DNA of 64,000 bases from CAYYYG01 sp964490875 (GTDB lineage Bacteria > Patescibacteriota > Microgenomatia > UBA1406 > GWC2-37-13), in the NCBI GenBank assembly GCA_964490875.1, contig CAZBEF010000005.1:62001-126000 (forward strand), in the 5' to 3' direction. Below, piece by piece: positions 25,557 to 35,024 of the stretch (position 1 is the first letter of the stretch; the number at the start of each line of letters is the position of its first letter). Position numbers and translations under genes: made by a program. Under the pieces are notes generated by a model. That model was not told the origin of the DNA. It saw nothing but the letters and a program-made list of their open reading frames with translations, and did no database searches.

Positions 25557-28500
25557 ATGAAATTTCGGTCGGGACAGTCATTGGTTGAATTATTACTCGC
25601 TGTTGCGTTGGCGTCGGTTATGCTGCCGGCTTTACTTACGGGGTTGGTTGCATCGCGGCAAGGACGCGTACAGCAGGAGCAGCGGGTGAAAGCGGTACAG
25701 CTTTTGCAGGAAACTCAGGAGGCCATGCGGAGTATTCGTGAAAAAGGCTGGTCCAACTTAACGACCAATGGGACATATCATCCAATCATAACCGGCAGTA
25801 CATGGTCTCTTGCCAGCGGTTCAGATGTATCGGGTGATTATACACGTCAGATAGTTATTACTGATGTATACCGTGATACTACTACCAAACAGATTGTTAC
25901 TTCCGGCGGTTTTCTTGATCCGTCAACCAAACGCGCCGACATAACCATTTCGTGGAGTATTCCTTATGCATCAAGTATCGCATCGACGGTATATCTTACA
26001 CGATACCTTGATAATCTTGTATATTTGCAAACAACCAAAGCCGACTTCGATTCTGATACATTGGTTCAACTTTCAACAACCAATACCAGCGGCGGTGAAG
26101 TTCAGATTAGTAATAACACAAAGGCAAAATGGTGCCTGCCTTCTTTCGCAAGTTCAAGTATCGATCTGCCCGACGGCCCGCCGGTTGCTGTTTCGGCAAC
26201 GGCAAGTGCATCGATAACAACGCCGAATGATGTCTTGGTAGCAACCGCACCATACACAACTAGTTCCGCTAAACTGGCATATATTCATGTCTCTGCTAAC
26301 ACCGATCCTCCTGTCTCTACTTTGCAGGGAACATTCACTCTTGATGCAAGCAAATACAGCGATGCCGGGTTAGTTCCAACAGGTATTGGATTAGATAATA
26401 ATTTTAAAACCAATGACATAAAATATTACAAATCCCCATCTGGAAAAGTTTACGCGCTTCTTGCGACCAATTTACCCGATAAGGAGATTGTTGTTGTCCA
26501 AATTAAAGACGCAAACGGGGACGCATTTCAGGATCCGACTAATAAAATTTATAAATATTGGACATTTTTCAATACGGCTATATATGGAACCGGCGGTGAT
26601 GCATATATTACCCCAACCTCAACACCCACGCCAACCAATACTCCGACACCCACCAGCGTGCCAACTGACACAGGATTTTTGAACCCAACAGCCAATGCGG
26701 CTGAATCAGGAGGAGATAATAATGGATTTGATTCCAATGCGACGCGGGCATACAGTGACAATGCTTCATTTGCTGTAGACACTAATAGCGGCACTACAAC
26801 AAGCACTTCCTGTGCTGATGCAGGAAAAGATAAACATCGATATTACAATTACAACGTTTCTATTCCTGCGTGGGCGACTACTATCACTGGTATTGAAGTA
26901 CGATTAGATGCACGAGCCGACAGTACTACCGGCTCCCCTCAAATGTGCGTACAGCTTTCATGGGATGGCGGCACTACATGGACGACAGCTAAATCTACAT
27001 CAACTCTTACTACCAGTGAAGCAACATACACCCTAGGAGGTACAGGAGACACCTGGGGTAGAACATGGGATGGATCGACAAACTTTACCAATGTAAATTT
27101 CAGGCTTCGTGTTGTAAATGTTGCAAGCAATACATCTCGCGACTTTTCACTTGACTGGGCTGCAGTCAAAGTTTATTTCAGCGGCCTTGTTCCGACAAAT
27201 ACTCCCACACCTTCTCCGACAAATACTCCCACACCTTCTCCAATTCCAACCACTGTTCCCGGAGCTAACGATCAAGCGCCCTTCGATTATGGAGCTACAA
27301 CAGTTACAGTACATGGAAATAAAGGATATGTCGCTTCAGGAGGATATTTATATGTGTTTGAGTTAAGCAATATAGACAGCAAATCTCCAAGCAGCGGTCT
27401 TGATCAGATAGGGTGTCGTATTGAACTTGATGGTTTTGATTGTCAGCCCGGAAATGGTACTGATAAAAAATATAGCGCCGGCCAATCGGGCACAACCTGG
27501 AGTACAACAACTGGTGCGGTACATCTGGATTGTTCAGACGGAGGTAATATTGAATTGTATGCGACCAATGATATTTATCCTGTTCAAGTAGGTTCGAACA
27601 CATATATTTTTGCAGCTGTAGGAGCAGGAACGAATCCAGAATTTAATATAGCCAGTGTAAATAGCATCCCAACCAGCGGGAGTTCTCCAAGTCTTATTAA
27701 TAGTAGTTGCGGAAGAATTACAGGAGGAGGAAGCGGTTGGAAAAGAATTAGTTCATTAGATTTTAATTCTCAATCGAATACAGAAGAAGCGGCAAACTCT
27801 GTATATGGTAAATCAGACGGTTCACGCGCGTATATTTCTTCAAATGGAGGGATAGATGGAAATGGCGATGGCCAGCCCGACAGTAAACAATTTTATGTAA
27901 TCAATACTTCAAATATAAACAGTCCGGCATTTTTATCGGGAACTTCAGGCACCGGTGCAACTAGTGGATATTATTCTGGTGATGCAACTAATATTCAGAT
28001 GTTCCCTCGAAGATCGTTAACAGTCTTAAATGGACAAAGGGCGGTGCTTGTCGGTAAAGACGGCTATCCGATAGATGCTACCAATCCTCAGGAGTATCAG
28101 GTGATAGATATAACTTCGGAATCGAGCCCGGTTTATTGCCAGGGCCTCGATTATGATGCAGGCTTTAACGATTTAACATCGGTAACCGAAGCCGATTCTG
28201 ATAATTTTGTATATATGGTGGTGAATGCAAATGTAAATGAACTGAAAATTATTCAGGGAGGGCCTGATGGAAATTATCTGGATTCCGGAAGTTTGGAATC
28301 GCCGATTTATGATGTGGGATACAGCACGGCCTTTAATAAATATGCTGCAACTATGAATAAACCAGCAAATACATCTATTACCTTTCAATTTGCTGGTGCC
28401 GATCCTGTTTCAGGAAGCTGTACGGGAGCAAACTATGTATATACCGGCCCGGATGGAACAAGCAGCACATACTATACCGCAACAACTGCCGCTATCTTGC

Positions 28501-28625
28501 TGAATAGTTCCGGCAATGGATATAAAAATCCGGCACAATGTTTCCGATATAAATCATTTTTCTCAACAACAGATTACAACACAACTCCGGTTCTATACGA
28601 TATGTCAGTTAATTATTCGCCTTAA
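25557..28625 (+). CDS. Giant pilin-like surface protein
   Basis: The N-terminus RSGQSLVELLLAVALASVMLP is prepilin-like (GQSLVE with Glu5), yet the protein has 1022 residues, far above normal pilins. Two Thr-Pro tracts (about residues 353-374 and 545-568) separate a pilin base, a middle beta domain (about 380-545), and a C-terminal region of about 450 residues with repeated GYVASGGYLYVFEL-type motifs that resemble beta-propeller blades. It is likely a pilus-tip adhesin carried by the minor pilin complex; this is inference. Confidence 0.75.
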   Translation: MKFRSGQSLVELLLAVALASVMLPALLTGLVASRQGRVQQEQRVKAVQLLQETQEAMRSIREKGWSNLTTNGTYHPIITGSTWSLASGSDVSGDYTRQIVITDVYRDTTTKQIVTSGGFLDPSTKRADITISWSIPYASSIASTVYLTRYLDNLVYLQTTKADFDSDTLVQLSTTNTSGGEVQISNNTKAKWCLPSFASSSIDLPDGPPVAVSATASASITTPNDVLVATAPYTTSSAKLAYIHVSANTDPPVSTLQGTFTLDASKYSDAGLVPTGIGLDNNFKTNDIKYYKSPSGKVYALLATNLPDKEIVVVQIKDANGDAFQDPTNKIYKYWTFFNTAIYGTGGDAYITPTSTPTPTNTPTPTSVPTDTGFLNPTANAAESGGDNNGFDSNATRAYSDNASFAVDTNSGTTTSTSCADAGKDKHRYYNYNVSIPAWATTITGIEVRLDARADSTTGSPQMCVQLSWDGGTTWTTAKSTSTLTTSEATYTLGGTGDTWGRTWDGSTNFTNVNFRLRVVNVASNTSRDFSLDWAAVKVYFSGLVPTNTPTPSPTNTPTPSPIPTTVPGANDQAPFDYGATTVTVHGNKGYVASGGYLYVFELSNIDSKSPSSGLDQIGCRIELDGFDCQPGNGTDKKYSAGQSGTTWSTTTGAVHLDCSDGGNIELYATNDIYPVQVGSNTYIFAAVGAGTNPEFNIASVNSIPTSGSSPSLINSSCGRITGGGSGWKRISSLDFNSQSNTEEAANSVYGKSDGSRAYISSNGGIDGNGDGQPDSKQFYVINTSNINSPAFLSGTSGTGATSGYYSGDATNIQMFPRRSLTVLNGQRAVLVGKDGYPIDATNPQEYQVIDITSESSPVYCQGLDYDAGFNDLTSVTEADSDNFVYMVVNANVNELKIIQGGPDGNYLDSGSLESPIYDVGYSTAFNKYAATMNKPANTSITFQFAGADPVSGSCTGANYVYTGPDGTSSTYYTATTAAILLNSSGNGYKNPAQCFRYKSFFSTTDYNTTPVLYDMSVNYSP
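27192..27239 (+). repeat. 24-bp perfect tandem duplication
   Basis: Two identical 24-bp units (27192-27215 and 27216-27239) encode an 8-residue Thr-Pro-Ser repeat in the second linker of the giant pilin-like protein. Exact identity suggests recent slippage. Confidence 0.85.
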
Positions 28626-28627
28626 GT

Positions 28628-29116
28628 ATGAAACAATCAAGACGAGGGTTTACTATCGTAGAGCTCATTATTTATATGGGCATTTTATCGCTCTTTTTAT
28701 TGGTCATGACCGATACATTTTCATCAATCGTCGATGTCCGTCGTGATTCAGAAGCAGTGACCGTTGTAGAACAGGATGGTAATTATTTGCTTGCCAAATT
28801 ATTTTATGATATTTCGCATGCCTCCAGCATTATCTCCCCTGCCAGTTTAGGCTCTTCATCAAGTGCATTGCAACTGGTAATAAATGGCGTAACAAACACA
28901 TATAGTATTAGCGGTGGAAATCTGCAAGTAGTTAATAATAATGGCACGAATGTATTAAATAGTGTAAATAGCAGCATCTCAAATCTTTCTTTTCTCCGTG
29001 TAGGTAATACCGATGGAAAGAATACGATACAACTATCGTTTACAGTAACCAGTAATATAACCCGCGCCTCTGGTCCGGAAGTGCAAACATATCAAACGAG
29101 TGTCGGTTTGCGCTGA
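28628..29116 (+). CDS. Minor pilin-like protein (PulJ/PilW-like)
   Basis: The prepilin signature is SRRGFTIVELIIYMGILSLF with Glu5 present. The 162-residue protein begins 2 bp after the giant pilin stop codon. Its place after a FimT-like and a large pilin matches the order of minor pilins that form the tip complex. Confidence 0.8.
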   Translation: MKQSRRGFTIVELIIYMGILSLFLLVMTDTFSSIVDVRRDSEAVTVVEQDGNYLLAKLFYDISHASSIISPASLGSSSSALQLVINGVTNTYSISGGNLQVVNNNGTNVLNSVNSSISNLSFLRVGNTDGKNTIQLSFTVTSNITRASGPEVQTYQTSVGLR

Positions 29117-29132
29117 AAATATTTATATTTCT

Positions 29133-29510
29133 ATGAAATTTTTTAAGAAAGGACAAACATTAGTGACGCTTCTGATTTTTATGGTAATTGGAATAACCAT
29201 CACAACAGCTGCCGTAATGATGGCAATTACTAATTCTCAAAATGTCACTAAATTCCAGGAAGGAATGATTGCATTTCAGGTTGCCGAATCGGGAGCAGAA
29301 AATGCCATAATACGGTTACTCCGTGATCCAAATTATACGGGAGAAACATTGACAGTAGGTACGGGTACTGCTGTAATTACCGTTACGGGGACTACGACAA
29401 AAACCATCATTTCATCCGGCACAAATGGATCATATTTGAGAAAAGTACAGATTGTTGTAGGATATGTTAACAATGTTCTTACTATCAGTTCCTGGGAGGA
29501 AGTATACTGA
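29133..29510 (+). CDS. PilX-like minor pilin
   Basis: The start at 29133 gives MKFFKKGQTLVTLLIFMVIGI, a pilin-like N-terminus in which Val-Thr replaces the Glu5 context. The following AFQVAESGAENAI segment is typical of PilX. An upstream in-frame start at 29100 would overlap the previous gene and add non-pilin residues. Lack of Glu5 is typical of the tip pilin GspK class. Confidence 0.75.
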   Translation: MKFFKKGQTLVTLLIFMVIGITITTAAVMMAITNSQNVTKFQEGMIAFQVAESGAENAIIRLLRDPNYTGETLTVGTGTAVITVTGTTTKTIISSGTNGSYLRKVQIVVGYVNNVLTISSWEEVY

Positions 29511-29562
29511 TATAATAAAACGATAATTGGTAGAATAAATAAAGTTATACGAATATTTCATC

Positions 29563-30687
29563 ATGGCAGCTAAACAAAAGGGTCTGTTATATATTAAACG
29601 AACTGGTCTCGATTATTTTTCTCCGGAAAGAACTGATATCTTGCATCTGGTTTTTCCGCCAACCACTATCCAAGATATGGAAGTGGTAAATAAAGAAGAA
29701 CTGCTTCAACTTCTGCAAAATTTTGTTACCACCAATAAGATTATACCGAGCCGATCCATTATTGTATTGTCCGATACAATTTTTTTTCAAAAAGATATTG
29801 CCGTCGCTAAACCAGAAGAATTAGAACCTCAGGTGAAATCATTTCTCAATAACGTGCCTTTTGAACATGTGATATTCAAAACATTTGATATCGACAAAGC
29901 AAAACGGGTGCTGGCTGCCAATAAGGATCTCTATCAATATGTGAAAGAATATCTGGAAAAAAATGGATTTACTCTCCCGCTTGTGATCGCTTCTCTGTCA
30001 TTAGGAAAAGACTTTACTCTGGGAGAAAATATTACAGTTGAACAGGCAAAGGCAATAATCCAGAAAATGGATGCTATAAAACCGACTGAAAATTTTCTCG
30101 AACCTCCCAAGCCAACCGTTGAATCAGAAAAAAACCAGCAATACACACCCATTGCGAAAAAGAAAAAAACTGCCAAATCTACACTGCCGATTTTATTGCC
30201 GGTATTTGGCCTTTTAATTGCTACGTTGGTCGGCGTTTTTTATATGCAGTCGAAACAAAATAGCGCAGCCCTTGCAGCCAGAGCAGCTCTGCGGCTAACT
30301 CCCTCTCCCATTATTGTTCCATCCGACACTCCCACACCCGAACCTACAGTACCAATAAGCAGTGAATCAGCAGCGCTTCAGAAAAAAGCTACCAAGATAC
30401 AAATATTAAACGGTTCACGGATAGCCGGGCAGGCAGAAAAGGAACGAAGAGCACTTACCGCCATCGGATACGCCGACGTAAAAACAAGCAATGCAGTGGG
30501 CGCAACAGCAGATCATACGCTTATTATTTTTGCAAAAAAAGTACCAGATTATATTCGGGATGATATTATTTCACATCTAAAAAAAACATATGAAGAAATT
30601 ACCTCTCAAGAGATTGATCAGGCAGAATTTGATGTTATTGTAACACTCGGCGAACTGCTTGGTACAACACCCACAGTTACCCCTTGA
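29563..30687 (+). CDS. Membrane protein with LytR_C domain, PilM-like N-terminal half
   Basis: A cytoplasmic N-terminal part (about 1-200) is followed by one membrane helix (about 208-226, LPILLPVFGLLIATLVGVFY), a Pro-rich linker, and an extracytoplasmic LytR_C domain (IQILNGSRIAGQAEKER and GYADVKTSNA). The N-terminal half has the size and beta pattern of PilM/PilN-type pilus platform proteins, but I see no firm motif. The position between minor pilins and the major pilin supports a pilus role. Confidence 0.6.
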   Translation: MAAKQKGLLYIKRTGLDYFSPERTDILHLVFPPTTIQDMEVVNKEELLQLLQNFVTTNKIIPSRSIIVLSDTIFFQKDIAVAKPEELEPQVKSFLNNVPFEHVIFKTFDIDKAKRVLAANKDLYQYVKEYLEKNGFTLPLVIASLSLGKDFTLGENITVEQAKAIIQKMDAIKPTENFLEPPKPTVESEKNQQYTPIAKKKKTAKSTLPILLPVFGLLIATLVGVFYMQSKQNSAALAARAALRLTPSPIIVPSDTPTPEPTVPISSESAALQKKATKIQILNGSRIAGQAEKERRALTAIGYADVKTSNAVGATADHTLIIFAKKVPDYIRDDIISHLKKTYEEITSQEIDQAEFDVIVTLGELLGTTPTVTP

Positions 30688-30712
30688 CAAACCTCCAAAT
30701 CTTATATAGGCT
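30684..30712 (+). promoter_or_regulatory. Major pilin promoter
   Basis: A consensus TTGACA (30684-30689) overlaps the stop codon of the upstream gene. TAGGCT (30707-30712) lies 17 bp further on and keeps the three most conserved -10 bases. The leader is about 26 nt. Confidence 0.65.
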
Positions 30713-30744
30713 TAAAATTAATTACTAAATTTTATACCTATCCT

Positions 30745-31203
30745 ATGAAAAAACGCATGGCTCGAGGTTTCACCCTTATCGAGCTTCTTGTTGTGATCGG
30801 CATACTGGCCGTCCTCTTAGCAATTACATTGGTCGCTATCAATCCTGCACGCCAATTCGCAATGTCAAATGATACAAAACGAAACAGTGATATTAACGCT
30901 ATCTTGAATGCTGTTAATCAATATCAAGCCGACAATAAAGGCTCATTGCCAACTGGTATTCCAGTAGGTACAGCTGCAGTGATAGGATCTGGTGCAGGTC
31001 AAGTAGATATATGCGCAGATTTGGTTACCCGATATCTTGCCGCCCTTCCAGTTGATCCATTAACCAACAGTGGCGCAGCAGTAACTGATTGTACAGCAGC
31101 GTACAACACCAACTATGAAATCGTACGCAGTGCTACAGACAACAGAATAACCGTCTCAGCACCAGCTGCCGAAGTTCAAGCATCAATTTCCGTTACTCGA
31201 TAA
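30745..31203 (+). CDS. Major type IV pilin
   Basis: A canonical prepilin: MKKRMARGFTLIELLVVIG with Glu5, and 152 residues. The mature part has NDTKRNSDINAILNAVNQYQ, common to CPR pilins, and two Cys pairs. It has its own consensus promoter and a strong terminator, as expected for an abundant protein. Assembly ATPases and the prepilin peptidase are not in the window. Confidence 0.9.
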   Translation: MKKRMARGFTLIELLVVIGILAVLLAITLVAINPARQFAMSNDTKRNSDINAILNAVNQYQADNKGSLPTGIPVGTAAVIGSGAGQVDICADLVTRYLAALPVDPLTNSGAAVTDCTAAYNTNYEIVRSATDNRITVSAPAAEVQASISVTR

Positions 31204-31224
31204 GACATTTCCGTTATCAATCAT

Positions 31225-31260
31225 CCGACAGGTACCGCCTGGTACCTGTCGGGTTTTTTT
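31225..31260 (+). terminator. Major pilin terminator
   Basis: A 12-bp perfect stem CCGACAGGTACC/GGTACCTGTCGG with a 4-nt loop is followed by GTTTTTTTT. Confidence 0.95.
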
Positions 31261-31269
31261 TCAATCTTT

Positions 31270-31650
31270 ATGAACTCCCAAAAAATCCTTGTTGTAGAAG
31301 ACGATTTATTTCTGCGCGAACTATATACCGATATTTTATCTTCGGAACCATGGACAGTTGAAACCGCCGCGGACGGCCAAGAAGGGCTTGAGAAAATACT
31401 AACCGGTGGATGGAACTTAATACTTCTGGACATGAATCTGCCTAAATTAAAAGGAATAGAGATTGTAAAAAAATTAAGTAATCCATCAGATACCACACTC
31501 AGCCGAATAATTGTTTTTCTAACCAACATGGAAGAAGGGCCTGAGCTTCAGGAGATAGAATCGCTTGGCTACAAATATCTTATTAAGAGTCAATTTTCTC
31601 CTGATCAATTTCTTCAGAAAATTAAAGAGCTTCTTGCACAGGAGAAGTAA
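31270..31650 (+). CDS. Single-domain response regulator
   Basis: A CheY-like receiver of 126 residues with the acidic pair VEDD, phosphoacceptor Asp in LLDMNLPK, Thr in FLTN and Lys in LIKS. There is no output domain. It starts only about 10 bp after the pilin terminator, leaving no room for a promoter, so its expression probably depends on read-through of the pilin transcript. A role in pilus control is inference. Confidence 0.85.
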   Translation: MNSQKILVVEDDLFLRELYTDILSSEPWTVETAADGQEGLEKILTGGWNLILLDMNLPKLKGIEIVKKLSNPSDTTLSRIIVFLTNMEEGPELQEIESLGYKYLIKSQFSPDQFLQKIKELLAQEK

Positions 31651-31673
31651 GTTTTTTTATGTTCTGATACATC

Positions 31674-31713
31674 TTGTATAACGTGTGCGTCATTAGTATA
31701 AATAAAGTATAAT
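31674..31713 (+). promoter_or_regulatory. Promoter(s) of the TraG-like gene
   Basis: TTGTAT (31674-31679) and TATAAA (31697-31702) are 17 bp apart. A second box, TATAAT at 31708-31713, ends 6 nt before the ATG and would give a leaderless transcript. Confidence 0.5.
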
Positions 31714-31719
31714 TTTCAT

Positions 31720-34077
31720 ATGAATCTTTTTGATACTGCACAGATTATAGATGCTGCATTGCGGCTTTTTCTTGTGCTTTTTGCAGTAGCTGTTTCTGCA
31801 GCCCTCACCAGCGTGTTAGTGTATTTCCTCATTATTTATAATCGTCTCAAAAAACGCGAACAGCTTTCGCTTGAAATGATTACACTTGAGGTCAAACTGC
31901 CAAAAGATAATGAAATCAAAGTCGATGCTGCCGAGCAGATGTTTGCAGCATTCGGATCGTTGAAAAAATCCGGCTGGCTTACCTCTATTACCGATTTAGA
32001 AGATGTTTTGTCTTTTGAAATAGTCGGCAAACGTGCTGATATCCGTTTTTATGTTTCAGCTCCCGCCCGCCTTATCGATCTGGTGGAAAAAACAATTTAT
32101 GGTTATTATCCTTCTGCTGATATCAAAAAAGTAGATGAACCTAATATTTTCACGGAAGATGGAAAGGTTGCGTATGGCTTTTTAGTGCAAAAAAATTCTC
32201 CCTATATGCCGATCAGAGTGTATAAAGATCTGCCGACCGATACCTTAGCCTCGCTTACTTCGGCTTTATCGAAAATGAACGAAGGAGAAGGCGCGGTTAT
32301 TCAACTCCTTATCCGGCCGGCGGCTTCTAAATGGAAAAGCATGGGAAAGTCGTATGTTGCCTCTGTGAAAAAGACCGAAGCCAATCCCGATAAAGCAACC
32401 TTTAAAACAGATCCGAAAGTTTTGGAGCGCATCGATGAAAAAAATTCTAAACCTAATTTTGAAGCTGTTGTGCGGCTTGTCGTTTCGGCCCGAACTCAGG
32501 AAATGGCCAACATTCATCTTCGCAATATGAAAGCTGCATTCGCCCAGTTGAATGCCGACTCAAATGGATTAAGCGGTGGGAAAATGCTTGTCAAAGGCGG
32601 ATTTATGACGAACTTCATCTATAAATTCTTCCCTATTTTTCAACCGCCGTTTTATAAAACTATCTCAGTTCTTTCAACCGAGGAACTGGCGACTATTTTT
32701 CATTTCCCCAATAAAACTGTTGAAACACCCCACATTCAATGGCTGAAAGCAAAAACCGGACCGGTGCCTGCCGAGGTTCCGCAGACGGGTGGAACATTTA
32801 TTGGCTACGGTTATCACCGCGGCATAAAACGTGGAGTGAGCATCGGATTCGAAGACAGGCGCCGCCATGTATATATCATCGGAAAAACCGGTACCGGAAA
32901 ATCGCAGCTTCTTATTGAACTGATTAAACAAGACATACAAGCTGGACATGGCGTCTGTGTGATCGACCCGCACGGCGATTTGATTGATGAAACATTGCGC
33001 TACATTCCCCCGGCGCGTGCCGAGGATGTTATTTATTTTGATCCGTCTGATACAGAACGGCCTATGGGTCTGAATCTTCTGGAAGCGTATACCGAAGAAC
33101 AGAAACATTTCATGACAACAGCTATCATCAACCTCATGTATAAACTGTATGATCCGCAGCGAACCGGTATTATCGGCCCTCGATTTGAACACGCAGTCCG
33201 AAACGCGATGCTTTCTGTCATGTCCGAACCTGGCAGCACCTTCATCGAAATCGTGCGCATTTTAACGGATCAGAAATACGTGCAGGAGCTTCTGCCAAAA
33301 ATTCAGGATCCTATCGTTCGGCGCTATTGGACAGACCAAATTGCCCAAACTTCAGACTTTCATAAATCAGAAGTCCTCGATTACATCGTTTCCAAATTCG
33401 GCCGGTTCGTCACCAACAAAACCATGCGTAACATTATCGGCCAGTCTAAATCGGCATTCGACTTTAGAAATGTCATGGATGAAGGAAAAATTCTGCTTAT
33501 CAATTTATCAAAAGGTAAACTGGGTGAAGAAAATTCTAGCTTCTTGGGCTTGGTGCTTATTCCCAAAATTCTTGTCGCAGCCATGAGCCGCCAGGAAATT
33601 CCCGAACCGCAGCGCCGTGACTTCTTCCTCTATGTAGACGAGTTCCAGAACTTTGCCACACCAGATTTTGCGACCATTCTTTCTGAGGCGCGGAAATATC
33701 GTCTCAATCTTACCGTGGCAAACCAATTTATCGGCCAGATGGATGAAGAGGTTAAAAATGCAATTTTTGGAAACGTTGGTACCATGATGTCGTTCAGAGT
33801 CGGCGTAACCGATGCTTCATATCTGCAGCGTGAATTCCAGCCGGTATTCACCGAGTCGGATCTTATCAATGTTGAAAAATATCACGTATACATGAAAACA
33901 ATTGTTGAAGGCGAGCCGGTTGCACCATTCTCTGTTGATGTTACGAAAGATATTGTTAAAATAAAGGCTCAGGCAAACGAGAAAATTGCCCAGGCAGTGA
34001 TACAACTTTCACGGCTTAAGTTTGGGCGACCTCGCGATTTGGTTGAGGCAGAGATTAACCAGAGAGCAAAGTTGTGA
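31720..34077 (+). CDS. TraG/VirD4-like membrane-anchored DNA-translocase ATPase
   Basis: A 785-residue protein with one N-terminal membrane helix (about 18-40). The ATPase part has Walker A GKTGTGKSQ near residue 390, followed by VCVIDPHGDLIDETL, and Walker B FFLYVDEFQNF near 640. This is the arrangement of the type IV secretion coupling-protein/HerA family. It may pump DNA or drive the same envelope machine as VirB4 and PrgI at 7.6-10.9 kb. The flavin reductase follows by 27 bp. Confidence 0.83.
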   Translation: MNLFDTAQIIDAALRLFLVLFAVAVSAALTSVLVYFLIIYNRLKKREQLSLEMITLEVKLPKDNEIKVDAAEQMFAAFGSLKKSGWLTSITDLEDVLSFEIVGKRADIRFYVSAPARLIDLVEKTIYGYYPSADIKKVDEPNIFTEDGKVAYGFLVQKNSPYMPIRVYKDLPTDTLASLTSALSKMNEGEGAVIQLLIRPAASKWKSMGKSYVASVKKTEANPDKATFKTDPKVLERIDEKNSKPNFEAVVRLVVSARTQEMANIHLRNMKAAFAQLNADSNGLSGGKMLVKGGFMTNFIYKFFPIFQPPFYKTISVLSTEELATIFHFPNKTVETPHIQWLKAKTGPVPAEVPQTGGTFIGYGYHRGIKRGVSIGFEDRRRHVYIIGKTGTGKSQLLIELIKQDIQAGHGVCVIDPHGDLIDETLRYIPPARAEDVIYFDPSDTERPMGLNLLEAYTEEQKHFMTTAIINLMYKLYDPQRTGIIGPRFEHAVRNAMLSVMSEPGSTFIEIVRILTDQKYVQELLPKIQDPIVRRYWTDQIAQTSDFHKSEVLDYIVSKFGRFVTNKTMRNIIGQSKSAFDFRNVMDEGKILLINLSKGKLGEENSSFLGLVLIPKILVAAMSRQEIPEPQRRDFFLYVDEFQNFATPDFATILSEARKYRLNLTVANQFIGQMDEEVKNAIFGNVGTMMSFRVGVTDASYLQREFQPVFTESDLINVEKYHVYMKTIVEGEPVAPFSVDVTKDIVKIKAQANEKIAQAVIQLSRLKFGRPRDLVEAEINQRAKL

Positions 34078-34104
34078 GTTTATTCTCTCCCCGACTTCTT
34101 AATC

Positions 34105-34821
34105 ATGATTCAAACATACACCACACAACTCGTTCTTAAAAAAGAACTGGCACCAGATATTTATTTATTCAGGTTCCGGACAGAAAATGGGCAGAAGATC
34201 CAGTATCTGGCGGGCCAGTATCTTATTCTTATGGTTCCGCAGGCTGACAACCAGATGGCGCGGCGTCTCTACTCCCTTCTTACACCGCCTGGTGTATACG
34301 ACTATTTTGAAATGGTGATAGAAATTTTTCCCAACGGGTTAGCTTCTCAATATCTTATGAAGCTGAATGAACATGATGAAGTTATTTTCCAAGGACCGGC
34401 CGGATTATTCACCTTTAAGGAGAATGACCATCTGAAAGTTTATCTTGCAACTGGGACAGGAATTGTGCCTATCATGTGTATGTTAGATAGAAGTCCGAAG
34501 TCTATTTTATTATGGGGAGTACAAACGTATAAAGATGTGTATCTATTTGAAGAATTGAAGAAGCTTGCCGAAGCGGATGTCAATTTTTCTTTCAAGATCT
34601 GCCTTTCCCGCGAAGCGAATTTAGACATGATACCAGAAACGGATCGAAAGTATTTTACCTTAGGTCGAGTAACAAAATCTTTTGATGAATTGGCTATAAG
34701 CCATGAGCTATCAGCCATCGACTATTATGTCTGCGGCGGCCGTGCAGTAGTAGAGTCTCTTCGTCAGTTTTTGTATGAAAAAGGAATTGCGAAGGAGAGT
34801 GTTCATTTTGAGAAGTTTTAA
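34105..34821 (+). CDS. Ferredoxin-NADP reductase-like flavoprotein
   Basis: A 238-residue protein with the two-domain FNR layout: FAD contact RRLYSLLTPP, NAD(P) motif ATGTGIVPIMCM and a C-terminal YYVCGGRAVVESL. No iron-sulfur motif is present, so it must use a separate electron partner, which I cannot identify. It follows the TraG-like gene by 27 bp, probably by chance of operon layout. Confidence 0.8.
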   Translation: MIQTYTTQLVLKKELAPDIYLFRFRTENGQKIQYLAGQYLILMVPQADNQMARRLYSLLTPPGVYDYFEMVIEIFPNGLASQYLMKLNEHDEVIFQGPAGLFTFKENDHLKVYLATGTGIVPIMCMLDRSPKSILLWGVQTYKDVYLFEELKKLAEADVNFSFKICLSREANLDMIPETDRKYFTLGRVTKSFDELAISHELSAIDYYVCGGRAVVESLRQFLYEKGIAKESVHFEKF

Positions 34822-34830
34822 GACTTTATG

Positions 34831-35017
34831 GCTCGTAATCGAAAAAGGCTCGCTCGATACGAATTTTTTTGTCTCCCGCCTACGTTCCCAATAAGATAGG
34901 AACTTCGGACGGGCAGGCCGTGGGCGTCTGATATGTCGAAACCTCCCGAGCCTGCCCCGGACTAGATCCAGGGTCGCAAAAAAATTGTATCTTCGCTCGC
35001 TCACAAATGTTCATTAC
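34831..35017. repeat. TTCGCTC-bounded hairpin repeat, copy R5, apparently nested
   Basis: The inner unit (34849-34998) begins CTCGCTCGATACG and ends TATCTTCGCTC, with GAATTTTTTT pairing to AAAAAAATT. Outside it lie GCTCGTAATCGAAA and CAAATGTTCATTAC, which resemble the ends of the R6/R8 type. It fills the space between two convergent genes. Confidence 0.6.
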
Positions 35018-35024
35018 TGCTTTT

